Shown in pieces: positions 26,571 through 34,108 of a DNA stretch of 64,000 nucleotides. The translations under genes and the position numbers were made by a program. The DNA comes from Sphingopyxis sp. DBS4 (GTDB lineage Bacteria > Pseudomonadota > Alphaproteobacteria > Sphingomonadales > Sphingomonadaceae), in the NCBI RefSeq assembly GCF_024628865.1, contig NZ_CP102384.1, positions 197,001 through 261,000 of the forward strand, read 5' to 3'. Position 1 is the stretch's first letter. Each line of letters opens with the position of its first letter. The notes below the pieces were generated by a model, which was not told the DNA's origin, did not search any database, and was given only the letters and a program-made list of their open reading frames with translations.

Positions 26571-27491
26571 ATGTCCAAGCTCCCGCCTCTTGCCGCCGTT
26601 CGCGCCTTCGAAGCCGCCGCCAGGCTCGAGAATTTCTCGCGCGCCGCCGATGAGTTGGGCATGACGCAAGCAGCCGTAAGCTATCAAATACGGCAGTTGG
26701 AGGAGCGGTTGGGTCGCGCGCTGTTCGTGCGGGCGAAGGGACGGGTGCGATTGTCCGACACCGGGCGACGCCTGCTTCCAGCAATAAGCACAGCTTTCGC
26801 TACGATGAACGATGCCTTCGCCGCGCTCAGCAGCGATGACGCCGATATATTGACGATCAGCGCCGCGATCACCTTCGGCGGTACCTGGCTCAGCGCACGC
26901 ATCGGACGCTTTCAGCTTCGTCATCCCGACATCGCGGTGCGCCTCCTGATGTCGAACGAACTCGTCGATTTCGATGCGACCAATGTCGACGTCGCGATCC
27001 GCACCGGCGGCGGGGATTGGCCGGGGCTGCGCAGCGACTTTCTGTTCGGCAGTCACGTCACGCCGATCTGCTCGCCCGCCTTTCGCGATGCGAACGCGAT
27101 CGTGGCGCCCACCGATCTGCTCCGCGCTCCGCGCCTCGCGCCGAACGATCCCTGGTGGGCGGGTTGGTTCGCTGCGGCCGGCATCGGTACCCCGCCGCCG
27201 CCTTCGCGCCGCGGGATCGAACTCGACAGCCAGCTTCAGGAAGCGATCGCGGCGCAGGGCGGTTTCGGCGTCGCACTGATGACCCCGCTCTTCTGGCGCG
27301 CCGAACTCGACAGCGGGCGGCTCGTGCGCCCGTTCGAGACGCTCTATTGTCCCGGCACCGCCAATTTCCTCGTCCATCCCGAAGGCCGCGTCGGTGTCCG
27401 CAAGATCGAGCGGTTCCGCGAATGGCTTCACGAGGAACTGGCGATGGATCGCGATCTGGTTCCGGCGCCGCTGTGGCAGGCGATGGATTGA
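26571..27491 (+). CDS. LysR family transcriptional regulator (GcvA/AmpR-like)
   Basis: This 306-aa regulator has an N-terminal winged helix-turn-helix (PPLAAVRAFEAAARLENFSRAADELGMTQAAVSYQIRQLEERLG, about residues 4-47) and a substrate-binding domain. The form PLAAVRAFEAAAR with AAVSYQIRQLE is typical of the GcvA/AmpR branch. The effector is unknown. It is divergent from the 71-aa gene with a shared 102-bp promoter region. It is inserted between rimM and trmD, where it is not normally found. Confidence 0.9.
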   Translation: MSKLPPLAAVRAFEAAARLENFSRAADELGMTQAAVSYQIRQLEERLGRALFVRAKGRVRLSDTGRRLLPAISTAFATMNDAFAALSSDDADILTISAAITFGGTWLSARIGRFQLRHPDIAVRLLMSNELVDFDATNVDVAIRTGGGDWPGLRSDFLFGSHVTPICSPAFRDANAIVAPTDLLRAPRLAPNDPWWAGWFAAAGIGTPPPPSRRGIELDSQLQEAIAAQGGFGVALMTPLFWRAELDSGRLVRPFETLYCPGTANFLVHPEGRVGVRKIERFREWLHEELAMDRDLVPAPLWQAMD

Positions 27492-27505
27492 TTCGGAGCG
27501 ATCTC

Positions 27506-27526
27506 GTATATACATAATGTATATAC
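27506..27526 (+). promoter_or_regulatory. 21-bp perfect palindrome in the vapBC promoter (likely VapB operator)
   Basis: GTATATACAT-A-ATGTATATAC is a perfect 10-1-10 inverted repeat ending 10 bp before the vapB start. TACATAAT inside it can serve as the -10. Toxin-antitoxin complexes of the VapBC type typically bind such repeats to repress their own promoter. Confidence 0.7.
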
Positions 27527-27536
27527 GGAGCCTGCC

Positions 27537-27806
27537 ATGACCAAGGAATATCGCGCCAAAGTGTTCAAATCGGGCAATTCGCTCGCGCTGCGCCTGCCCA
27601 AGGCGCTGGGGATCGAGGAAGGAACCGAGATGATCGTCCGCGAGGAACGCGGCGAATTCCGCTTCGAGCCCGCCGACAAGCCCAAGGCGAAGATCGACGT
27701 CAGCGGTTTTTGGGGCAAGGCGCCTTGGCTCAAGGTTCCGGAGCGTCGTGATTTCGAGGAGCGTCAGCTCGATTGGGAAGGCAAAAAACTGAAACCCGAT
27801 GAGTGA
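27537..27806 (+). CDS. vapB: VapB-type antitoxin (AbrB/MazE fold)
   Basis: This 89-aa protein has an N-terminal swapped-hairpin AbrB DNA-binding domain (YRAKVFKSGNSLALRLPKAL, IEEGTEMIVREE) and a C-terminal tail (FWGKAPWLKVPERRDFEERQLDWE) that should wrap around the toxin. It starts behind CGGAG and a 21-bp operator palindrome. The stop overlaps vapC by 8 nt. It neutralises the toxin and represses the operon. Confidence 0.88.
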   Translation: MTKEYRAKVFKSGNSLALRLPKALGIEEGTEMIVREERGEFRFEPADKPKAKIDVSGFWGKAPWLKVPERRDFEERQLDWEGKKLKPDE

Positions 27807-28182
27807 ATTTCGCTTTCTGCTCGACAGCAATATCTGCATCTACTTGCTAACTGCCGCTTCACCAAAACTTCTCGATAAGGTAAGCCAGCAGGATGCGGGT
27901 ACGCTTTGCTGCTCGGCGATCAATCTGGCTGAAATCGCGGTGGGTTATGGCGCCAGCGCGCTCGACGCCTCCGACCTGGGCATCTTTCTGGAAAATGTTC
28001 CGGCCGTTCCATTCGACGAGGCTGCGGCAAGGATATACGGCACCTTGCCGCATAAGCGGGCGGTCTTCGACCGGCTGATCGCGGCCCACGCCCTGTCACT
28101 CGGCCTGACCCTCGTAACCAACAACGAAGCCGACTTCGCCGATGTCCCGGGGCTGAAAGTCGAGAATTGGACGCTGCCTTGA
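27799..28182 (+). CDS. vapC: VapC-type PIN-domain ribonuclease toxin
   Basis: This 127-aa PIN-domain protein has acidic active-site residues in [12 protein letters not shown] (Asp9), NLAEIAVGY (Glu) and [10 protein letters not shown] (Asp), with the final [18 protein letters not shown] typical of tRNA-cleaving VapC/FitB toxins. Family members cut initiator tRNA or rRNA loops. It overlaps vapB by 8 nt and its stop overlaps the trmD start codon. Key residues are intact, so it is probably active. Confidence 0.88.
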   Translation: MSEFRFLLDSNICIYLLTAASPKLLDKVSQQDAGTLCCSAINLAEIAVGYGASALDASDLGIFLENVPAVPFDEAAARIYGTLPHKRAVFDRLIAAHALSLGLTLVTNNEADFADVPGLKVENWTLP

Positions 28183-28916
28183 CCTTCACCGCCGTCCCGC
28201 TGACCCTTTACCCCGACATGTTCCCCGGCCCGCTGGGGCACAGCATGGCGGGGCGCGCGCTCGAAGCCGGGGTCTGGGCGTGCGATCCGGTGCAGATCCG
28301 CGATTTCGCGACCGACAAGCATCGAACCGTGGACGATACGCCCGCGGGCGGCGGGGCGGGGATGGTGCTCAAGGCCGATGTCCTCGGCGCCGTGATCGAC
28401 CATGCGATGGCCGCGCATCCGGGGTTGCCGGTGCTGGCGATGACGCCGCGCGGGGCGCCGATTACGCAGGCGCGCGTGCGCGCGCTGGCGGCGGGGCCGG
28501 GAGCAATCATCCTCTGCGGCCGGTTCGAGGGGTTCGACGAGCGGATTTTCGAGGCGCGGGCCGTCGAACAGGTGTCGATGGGCGACATCATCCTGTCGGG
28601 GGGCGAGATGGGCGCGCTGCTCCTCCTCGACGCTTGCATTCGGCTGCTTCCCGGCGTAATGGGCGCGCCATCCAGCGGTGACGACGAATCGTTCGAGAAC
28701 GGTTTGCTCGAATATCCGCACTATACCCGGCCCGTCACATGGGAAGGGCGCACGATCCCCGAAGTGCTGCGATCGGGGGATCATGCGAAGATCGCCGCCT
28801 GGCGGAAACAACAGGCCGAGATCGATACACGGTTACGCAGGCCGGACCTTTGGGAGCGCCATGAGGGCGCTCGGGACCGACCTGCCTCTGGCGCGCGGCG
28901 AAAAGAAAAGGACTAG
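28179..28916 (+). CDS. trmD: TrmD, tRNA (guanine37-N1)-methyltransferase
   Basis: This 245-aa SPOUT enzyme makes m1G37, which prevents +1 frameshifting and is essential in most bacteria. The trefoil-knot S-adenosylmethionine site is seen in [13 protein letters not shown] and [18 protein letters not shown]. The catalytic Asp region is [18 protein letters not shown]. The start is TTG 28179, giving [20 protein letters not shown], and it shares bases with the vapC TGA, so translation is coupled to the toxin gene. No separate promoter or strong ribosome site is evident. rplS follows 5 bp later. Confidence 0.94.
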   Translation: MTFTAVPLTLYPDMFPGPLGHSMAGRALEAGVWACDPVQIRDFATDKHRTVDDTPAGGGAGMVLKADVLGAVIDHAMAAHPGLPVLAMTPRGAPITQARVRALAAGPGAIILCGRFEGFDERIFEARAVEQVSMGDIILSGGEMGALLLLDACIRLLPGVMGAPSSGDDESFENGLLEYPHYTRPVTWEGRTIPEVLRSGDHAKIAAWRKQQAEIDTRLRRPDLWERHEGARDRPASGARRKEKD

Positions 28917-28921
28917 AGGAC

Positions 28922-29299
28922 ATGAACCTCATCCAGACGATCGAAGCCGAAGAAATCGCCAAGGCTGGCAAGACCATTCCGACCTTCCGTCCCGGCGACA
29001 CGCTGAAAGTCGGCGTGAAGGTGGTCGAAGGCGAACGCACCCGCGTCCAGAATTTCGAAGGCGTGTGCATCGCACGCTCGAACAAGGGCATGGGCTCCAA
29101 CTTCACCGTGCGCAAAATGTCGTTCGGCGAAGGTGTCGAGCGCGTGTTTCCGCTCTACTCGCCCAACATCGATTCGATTACCGTCGTCCGTAAGGGCGCT
29201 GTCCGTCGTGCGAAGCTTTACTATCTGCGTGGACGCACTGGTAAATCGGCACGTATTGCGGAGCGCCGCGATTACCGGTCGGAAGCCGGCGAAGGCTAA
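28922..29299 (+). CDS. rplS: 50S ribosomal protein L19
   Basis: This 125-aa protein sits at the 30S-50S interface. Typical segments are [44 protein letters not shown] and [15 protein letters not shown], with [15 protein letters not shown] near the end. GAGGAC lies just before ATG. It ends the cluster and is followed by a strong terminator at 29336-29376. Confidence 0.97.
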   Translation: MNLIQTIEAEEIAKAGKTIPTFRPGDTLKVGVKVVEGERTRVQNFEGVCIARSNKGMGSNFTVRKMSFGEGVERVFPLYSPNIDSITVVRKGAVRRAKLYYLRGRTGKSARIAERRDYRSEAGEG

Positions 29300-29335
29300 G
29301 GAGAGCTTCTCCTCCATAAAGCCGAAACAGCTTTC

Positions 29336-29376
29336 AAAAACGACCGGTTCCGCCAACAGGCAGAGCCGGTCGTTTT
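29336..29376 (+). terminator. Rho-independent terminator after rplS
   Basis: AAAACGACCGG (29337-29347) pairs with CCGGTCGTTTT (29366-29376) around an 18-nt loop, ending in TTTT. Confidence 0.85.
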
Positions 29377-29394
29377 CATTTGGGCAAAGCGAAA

Positions 29395-30015
29395 TTGATC
29401 CAGCCGTCCCCCACTTTCCAGCCGACACGGCGCGCCTTCATCGGCGCGGGGCTGTGCTTTGGGGCGTTCGGCTTCGCGGGGCAGGCGATGGCCGCGACCC
29501 ATGCGCAGCGGCTTGTCGCGGCGGCGCGCAGACAGATCGGCGTCACGCTGCGCTATGACCCCGCCTATACGGTGCTGTCCTTTCCGAACGGCGACGTCGA
29601 CCGCGTCAAGGGCGTGTGCACCGATGTCGTGATCCGCGCCTTTCGCGATGCGCTGGGGCTCGATCTGCAAGCGCTCGTCAACGCCGACATGCGCGCCAAT
29701 TTCGGGGCCTATCCGAAGAACTGGGGGCTCGGCCGTCCCGACCGCAATATCGACCACCGCCGTGTTCCCAACCTCGCGACCTTCTGGCGGCGGCAGAAGG
29801 CGGCGGTTCCGGTGAGCGAAGATCCGGCGGGCTGGCGGCCGGGCGATATCTTCACCCAGCGGGTGGGCGGGCGCCTGCCGCATACCGGCATCGTCTCGGA
29901 CCGGAAGAATACGATCGGCATCCCGCTGGTCATCCACAATATCGGCGGCGGCACGCGTGAGGAGGATGCGCTGTTCGCGCATCCGCTGACCGGCCATTTC
30001 CGCTGGAAAGTCTGA
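29395..30015 (+). CDS. DUF1287 family secreted protein
   Basis: The protein is about 206 aa. A twin-arginine-like signal (TRRAFIGAGLCFGAFGFAGQ, ending AMAA) is followed by a DUF1287 domain: AARRQIGVTLRYDPAY, GVCTDVVIRAFRDALGLDLQ, WRPGDIFTQRVGGRLPHTGIV and HNIGGGTREED. Cys in GVCTD, the His in HTGIVS and the late His in VIHNIGG resemble an NlpC/P60-like cysteine hydrolase triad, suggesting periplasmic peptidoglycan or peptide hydrolysis, but the family is uncharacterised. No ATG is available near the signal; TTG 29395 or TTG 29380 is used. Confidence 0.85.
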   Translation: MIQPSPTFQPTRRAFIGAGLCFGAFGFAGQAMAATHAQRLVAAARRQIGVTLRYDPAYTVLSFPNGDVDRVKGVCTDVVIRAFRDALGLDLQALVNADMRANFGAYPKNWGLGRPDRNIDHRRVPNLATFWRRQKAAVPVSEDPAGWRPGDIFTQRVGGRLPHTGIVSDRKNTIGIPLVIHNIGGGTREEDALFAHPLTGHFRWKV

Positions 30016-30056
30016 TTATCGTTTCCACCGAATTCTTACGCTTGAGGAGTGAGTAG

Positions 30057-31082
30057 ATGGGTTATCGTATCGTTGTCGCCGGGGCCACGGGCAATGTCGG
30101 GCGCGAAGTGCTCGCCATTCTCGCCGAGCGCGAATTTCCCTATGACGAACTGGCGGCGGTCGCATCGTCGCGCAGCCAGGGCGACGAGGTCGAGATCGGC
30201 GACACCGGCAAGACCGTCAAATGCCAGAATATCGAGAATTTCGACTGGTCGGGCTGGGACATGGCGATCTTTGCGATCGGCAGCGACGCGACCGCGATCC
30301 ACGCGCCCAAGGCCGCGGCGGCGGGCTGCGTCGTGATCGACAACAGCTCGCTCTATCGCATGGACCCCGACGTGCCGCTGATCGTGCCCGAGGTGAACCC
30401 CGACGCGATCGACGGCTATACGGCGCGCAATATCATCGCCAATCCGAACTGCTCGACCGCGCAGATGGTCGTCGCGCTCAAGCCGCTGCACGACGCCGCG
30501 ACGATCAAGCGCGTCGTCGTCTCGACCTATCAGTCGGTGTCGGGTGCGGGCAAGGCGGGGATGGACGAGCTCTGGAACCAGACCCGCCAGATCTTCGTCG
30601 GCGACGAGAAGGACGTGACCAAGTTCACCAAGCAGATTGCTTTCAACGTCATTCCGCACATCGACAAATTCCTCGACGACGGTTCGACCAAGGAGGAATG
30701 GAAGATGGTCGTCGAGACCAAGAAGATCCTCGACCCCAAGATCAAGGTCACCGCGACCTGCGTCCGCGTCCCGGTGTTCGTCGGGCACTCCGAAGCGATC
30801 AACATCGAGCTGGAAGATGAATTGCCCGCCGAGGAAGCGCAGCGCATCCTGCGCGAGGCGCCGGGTGTCGTGCTCCACGACAAGCGCGAGGACGGCGGCT
30901 ATATCACGCCGGTCGAAGCGGTCGGCGATTTCGCGACCTTCGTCAGCCGCGTCCGCGACGATCCGACCGTCGACAACGGTCTCAACCTCTGGTGCGTCAG
31001 CGACAACCTCCGCAAGGGCGCGGCGCTGAACGCGGTGCAGATCGCCGAACTGCTCGGCCGCCGGCACCTCAAGAAGGGGTAA
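30057..31082 (+). CDS. asd: Asd, aspartate-semialdehyde dehydrogenase
   Basis: This 341-aa enzyme reduces aspartyl phosphate to aspartate semialdehyde, the branch point to lysine/DAP, methionine and threonine. The N-terminal Rossmann motif is VVAGATGNVGREVL, the catalytic Cys is in NPNCSTAQMVVAL (about residue 133), and a conserved substrate loop is GKAGMDELWNQ. A clear GAGGAG-type ribosome site precedes ATG. It stands alone, with a family F repeat downstream. Confidence 0.96.
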   Translation: MGYRIVVAGATGNVGREVLAILAEREFPYDELAAVASSRSQGDEVEIGDTGKTVKCQNIENFDWSGWDMAIFAIGSDATAIHAPKAAAAGCVVIDNSSLYRMDPDVPLIVPEVNPDAIDGYTARNIIANPNCSTAQMVVALKPLHDAATIKRVVVSTYQSVSGAGKAGMDELWNQTRQIFVGDEKDVTKFTKQIAFNVIPHIDKFLDDGSTKEEWKMVVETKKILDPKIKVTATCVRVPVFVGHSEAINIELEDELPAEEAQRILREAPGVVLHDKREDGGYITPVEAVGDFATFVSRVRDDPTVDNGLNLWCVSDNLRKGAALNAVQIAELLGRRHLKKG

Positions 31083-31100
31083 AGCGACTCTCCAAATCCC

Positions 31101-31226
31101 GTTCGTGTCGAGCCCTTCGACTGCCTTGGCAGGCGCTCAGGATAAACTTCATCCTGAGGATGAAGTCGAGACACCCATCGTTGGCGTTTGCCCTCACGGC
31201 ATCTCGACTTCGCTCGATGCGAACGG
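31101..31226. repeat. Inverted repeat, family F (copy 1)
   Basis: The left end CGTTCGTGTCGAGCCCTTCG and right end CTTCGCTCGATGCGAACG are complementary in part, with the inner hairpin CTTCATCCTGAGGATGAAG and a GTCGAGACA block. A relative is at 54203-54292. It ends just before the ribosome site of the next gene. Confidence 0.7.
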
Positions 31227-31238
31227 ATAAGGGAGTGC

Positions 31239-32018
31239 ATGACCAGTCCCTTCGCCTTCACCCACGCCCTCTGCCGCGCCCCCGCCCCATCGGCGGTCAA
31301 GGGCCTGCGCGCCGGGGACGGGCCCGATCCCGATTTCGCCGGCCTCGCCGCCGAACATGCCGCCTATGTCGCGGCGCTGCGCAATCTCGGCCTGTCGGTC
31401 GATGTGCTGCCGCCGCTCGACGCTTTCCCCGACGCGCTGTTCACCGAGGATGTCGCGCTGACCTTTCCCGAAGGCGCGATCCTGCTGCGCCCCGGCGCGG
31501 GACCCCGCGCGGGCGAGGTCGAGCATATCCGCGCAGCGCTCGCGGCGCGCCACGCGCGTCTGCTCGCAATGACGGGGCCGGGCCATGCCGACGGCGGCGA
31601 CATATTGCGTCTCGCCGACCGCGTGATCATCGGCCTGTCCGCGCGCACTGACCGCGCGGGCGCCGAGGAACTGGCGGTGCTGCTCAGGGAACTCGGCATC
31701 CGCGCCGAGATTGCCGAGACCCCGCCCGGCGTGCTCCATTTCAAGACCGGTTGCGGGCTGATCGACGAAACGACGATCCTCGCCGTTCCCGCGCTCGCGG
31801 GCTGCCCGCAGTTCGCCGGTCTGACGGTCGTCGAGACTCCGGCGGGCGAAGAGGCGGCCGCCAATCTGCTGCGCATCGGCGACACGATCCTCGTCGGTGC
31901 CCGCTGGTCCGCCACCCACGCCCTGCTGTCCGCGCGCGGGATCGCCGTCCGGCCGATGGCGACCGACCAGATCGCGCGCATCGATGCGGGGCTGAGCTGC
32001 ATGTCGCTGCGCTGGTGA
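31239..32018 (+). CDS. ddaH: Dimethylarginine dimethylaminohydrolase family protein
   Basis: This 259-aa protein of the amidinotransferase/DDAH fold hydrolyses methylated arginine to citrulline and dimethylamine. The catalytic set is visible: FTEDVAL (acidic), GHADGGDIL, His in VLHFKTGCGLI, and the C-terminal nucleophile in GLSCMSLRW. Start ATG 31239 follows a GGGAG site. Its stop overlaps the GTG start of the YjdF-like gene. Other amidinohydrolase substrates such as arginine are possible, but the length and end motif favour DDAH. Confidence 0.87.
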   Translation: MTSPFAFTHALCRAPAPSAVKGLRAGDGPDPDFAGLAAEHAAYVAALRNLGLSVDVLPPLDAFPDALFTEDVALTFPEGAILLRPGAGPRAGEVEHIRAALAARHARLLAMTGPGHADGGDILRLADRVIIGLSARTDRAGAEELAVLLRELGIRAEIAETPPGVLHFKTGCGLIDETTILAVPALAGCPQFAGLTVVETPAGEEAAANLLRIGDTILVGARWSATHALLSARGIAVRPMATDQIARIDAGLSCMSLRW

Positions 32019-32641
32019 TCGCGTCGCTGTCCCGGCCGCAGCGCTGGTTTCTCGGCCTGCTTCTCGCGCTGCTGCTCACCGCCCAGATCGCGCAGCCCTA
32101 TCCCGAGGTGGCGCTGTTGCAGCATATTCCGACGGGGCTGCTGCTCCTCGCTTCGCCGTGGCTGCTGCGCCGCTGGCCGCTCTCGAGCCCGGCGCTGGCC
32201 TGCATCGTCGCCTTTCTTGCGTTGCATACGCTCGGCGGGCGCTATGCCTATAGCAATGTTCCCTATGACGATTGGGCGCGCGTGCTGACCGGCGCGACGC
32301 TGTCCGAAAGCTTCGGCTGGACGCGCAACCACTATGACCGGCTCGTCCATTTCGGTTTCGGGGCGCTGTCGGCGATCCCCGTTGCCGAAATCGCGCGGCG
32401 CTGGGGCGGCCTGGGGCGACGCGGCGCGGTGGTTGCCGTGCTCGGCTGGGTGCTCGCCATTTCCTGCCTCTACGAGATTTTCGAATGGCTACTGACGATC
32501 GTTGCGGCGGGCGAGACTGCCGATCGCTATAATGGGCAGCAGGGCGATATGTGGGACGCGCAAAAGGATATGGCGATCGCCGCGCTCGGTGCGATCGTCA
32601 TGTTGCCGGCGATAACGGGACAAGGAAGGAAAGCGACATGA
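32015..32641 (+). CDS. YjdF-like (DUF2238) inner-membrane protein
   Basis: This 208-aa protein has about six membrane helices (WFLGLLLALLLTAQIAQ, IPTGLLLLASPWLLRRWPL, LACIVAFLALHTLGGRYAYS, GAVVAVLGWVLAISCLYEIFEW, and a final helix). The conserved polar motifs are HTLGGRYAYSNVPYDDW, HYDRLVHFGFG and YEIFEW followed by DMWDAQKDM, the signature of DUF2238. Function is unknown. It starts with GTG at 32015 overlapping the ddaH stop, and its stop overlaps the next ATG by 4 nt. Confidence 0.85.
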   Translation: MIASLSRPQRWFLGLLLALLLTAQIAQPYPEVALLQHIPTGLLLLASPWLLRRWPLSSPALACIVAFLALHTLGGRYAYSNVPYDDWARVLTGATLSESFGWTRNHYDRLVHFGFGALSAIPVAEIARRWGGLGRRGAVVAVLGWVLAISCLYEIFEWLLTIVAAGETADRYNGQQGDMWDAQKDMAIAALGAIVMLPAITGQGRKAT

Positions 32642-33108
32642 CGCGCGAGATTACCGGCGGCTGCCGCTGCGGCCAGCTTCGCTACCGCTTCGTTCAGGAG
32701 GGGCCGCTGCTCAACTATTGCTGCCACTGTCTCGACTGCCAGAAGTCGACCGGCAGTGCCTTTGCCGATCAGCTGATCGTGATGGAAGCCAGCCTGTCGA
32801 GCGAGGGGCGGCGCGTCGAGCGCGCGATGCCGCGCCCCTCGGGCGGCGTGTCGACGCACAGCTTCTGCCCCGATTGTTTCGGCCGCATCTACAACGTCAA
32901 CAGCGAGCGTCCCGGCATGGCGATCGTGCGCGGCGGCACCCTCGACGACCCGGCGGAGCTCGACCCGTTCGCGCATATCTGGGTGCGGCGGAAACGCGAT
33001 TGGGTCGCGATCCCCGAAGGCGTGCCGGCTTTCGACGCGACGCCCGATCCGGCGAGCTTCATGGAACTGGCGATGACGCGGCGGGGGGCCGGTTCCCGGC
33101 TGGGATGA
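32638..33108 (+). CDS. GFA family protein (CENP-V/GFA zinc fold)
   Basis: This 156-aa protein has the beta-tent zinc fold with cysteines in GGCRCGQLRY, YCCHCLDCQKSTGSAF and SFCPDCFGRIY. Some family members (Gfa) promote glutathione and formaldehyde condensation, but most are uncharacterised. It overlaps the preceding membrane protein gene by 4 nt (ATGA). A dimethylaminohydrolase two genes upstream suggests a shared route for one-carbon or amine breakdown products, which is speculative. Confidence 0.88.
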   Translation: MTREITGGCRCGQLRYRFVQEGPLLNYCCHCLDCQKSTGSAFADQLIVMEASLSSEGRRVERAMPRPSGGVSTHSFCPDCFGRIYNVNSERPGMAIVRGGTLDDPAELDPFAHIWVRRKRDWVAIPEGVPAFDATPDPASFMELAMTRRGAGSRLG

Positions 33109-33145
33109 TGACCTGATTTGTGGAACCAGGTGCGATTTTTCTGTC

Positions 33146-33178
33146 TTCGTCACTCCGGATCAAGCCCGGGGTGACGAG
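33146..33178. repeat. Short palindrome, family C
   Basis: TTCGTCACTCCGGATCAAGC followed by CCGGGGTGACGA. It is a compact version of the 6622-6720 ends. Confidence 0.7.
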
Positions 33179-33253
33179 GAGTGTAGTCGAACTGCCTCCC
33201 TACTCCAGCCGGGGAGTGTTTGAACCCGGCTAGCCGGGGTGGTAGGAAAGGCG

Positions 33254-33991
33254 ATGGCCGGCTTTCGCCCCTATGCGCCGCTCAATGTCCCCAAGCCCTT
33301 CGGCGAGAATATCTGGATCGTTGACGGGCCGGAAATCCGCATGGATTATGGCCCCGCCTCGATCCCCTTTCCGACGCGGATGACGCTGGTGCGGCTGGGC
33401 GACGGGCGCCTGTGGGTCCATTCGCCGGTCGCGCCGGAAGCCGCGCTGTTCGACGCGGTCGATGAGTTGGGCGAGGTCGCGTGGCTCGTTGCCCCCAACA
33501 GCCTTCATTACTGGTTCGTCGCCGACTGGCAGCAGCGCTATCCGCAGGCGAAGACCGCCGCGGTGCCGGGGCTCGCCGAAAAGGCGAAGCGGACCTTTCG
33601 TATCGACGCGGTGCTCGATGGCGCCGGCGCGCCGTGGCCGCGCGAGGAGATCGACACGGTGCTCGTTCCCGGCACGGCGGTGAGCGAAGCGGTCTTTTTC
33701 CACCACGCGTCGCGCGCCGCGATCCTGACCGACCTGATCGAGAATTTCGAGCCGCAGCGCGTCGTCAATCCCGTCTATCGCTGGCTCGTTCGCCTATCGG
33801 GCGCGGCGCATCCCGACGGTACGGCGCCGATCGACCTTCGCCTGACCTTCTGGCCGAAGCGGCGCGCGGTCCGCGCGGTGGTAGCGGCGATCCTCGCCTG
33901 GCCCTGCGAGCGCGTGGTGATGGCGCATGGGCTTCCCTATGCCTCGGACGGTGCCGCCGAACTGCGCCGGGCACTGCGCTGGGCAAGGTGA
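33254..33991 (+). CDS. DUF4336 domain protein (metallo-beta-lactamase-like fold)
   Basis: The protein is 245 aa. The N-terminus (NVPKPFGENIWIVDGPEIRM, PFPTRMTLVRLGDGRLWVHSP) and the segments WLVAPNSLHYWFVADWQ, VFFHHASRAAILTDLIENF match DUF4336, a distant relative of metallo-beta-lactamase hydrolases. The usual HxHxDH zinc motif is not present; NSLHYWFVADW stands in its place. Function is unknown. ATG 33254 follows AGGAAAGG. Confidence 0.82.
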   Translation: MAGFRPYAPLNVPKPFGENIWIVDGPEIRMDYGPASIPFPTRMTLVRLGDGRLWVHSPVAPEAALFDAVDELGEVAWLVAPNSLHYWFVADWQQRYPQAKTAAVPGLAEKAKRTFRIDAVLDGAGAPWPREEIDTVLVPGTAVSEAVFFHHASRAAILTDLIENFEPQRVVNPVYRWLVRLSGAAHPDGTAPIDLRLTFWPKRRAVRAVVAAILAWPCERVVMAHGLPYASDGAAELRRALRWAR

Positions 33992-34034
33992 AGGGCGTTT
34001 TAAGCCGATAAGCGACGTTCTGCATCTCCTGCCT

Positions 34035-34065
34035 TCGTCATTCCCGCTTTCACGGGAATGACAAA
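34035..34065. repeat. Short palindrome, family B
   Basis: TTCGTCATTCCCGCTTTCAC followed by GGGAATGACAA forms one hairpin between convergent genes (DUF4336 and emrB) and may end transcription of both. Confidence 0.7.
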
Positions 34066-34108
34066 GAGGGAAATGTCCGTTCCCCGCCCCCTTCAGGACA
34101 GTCGCACT

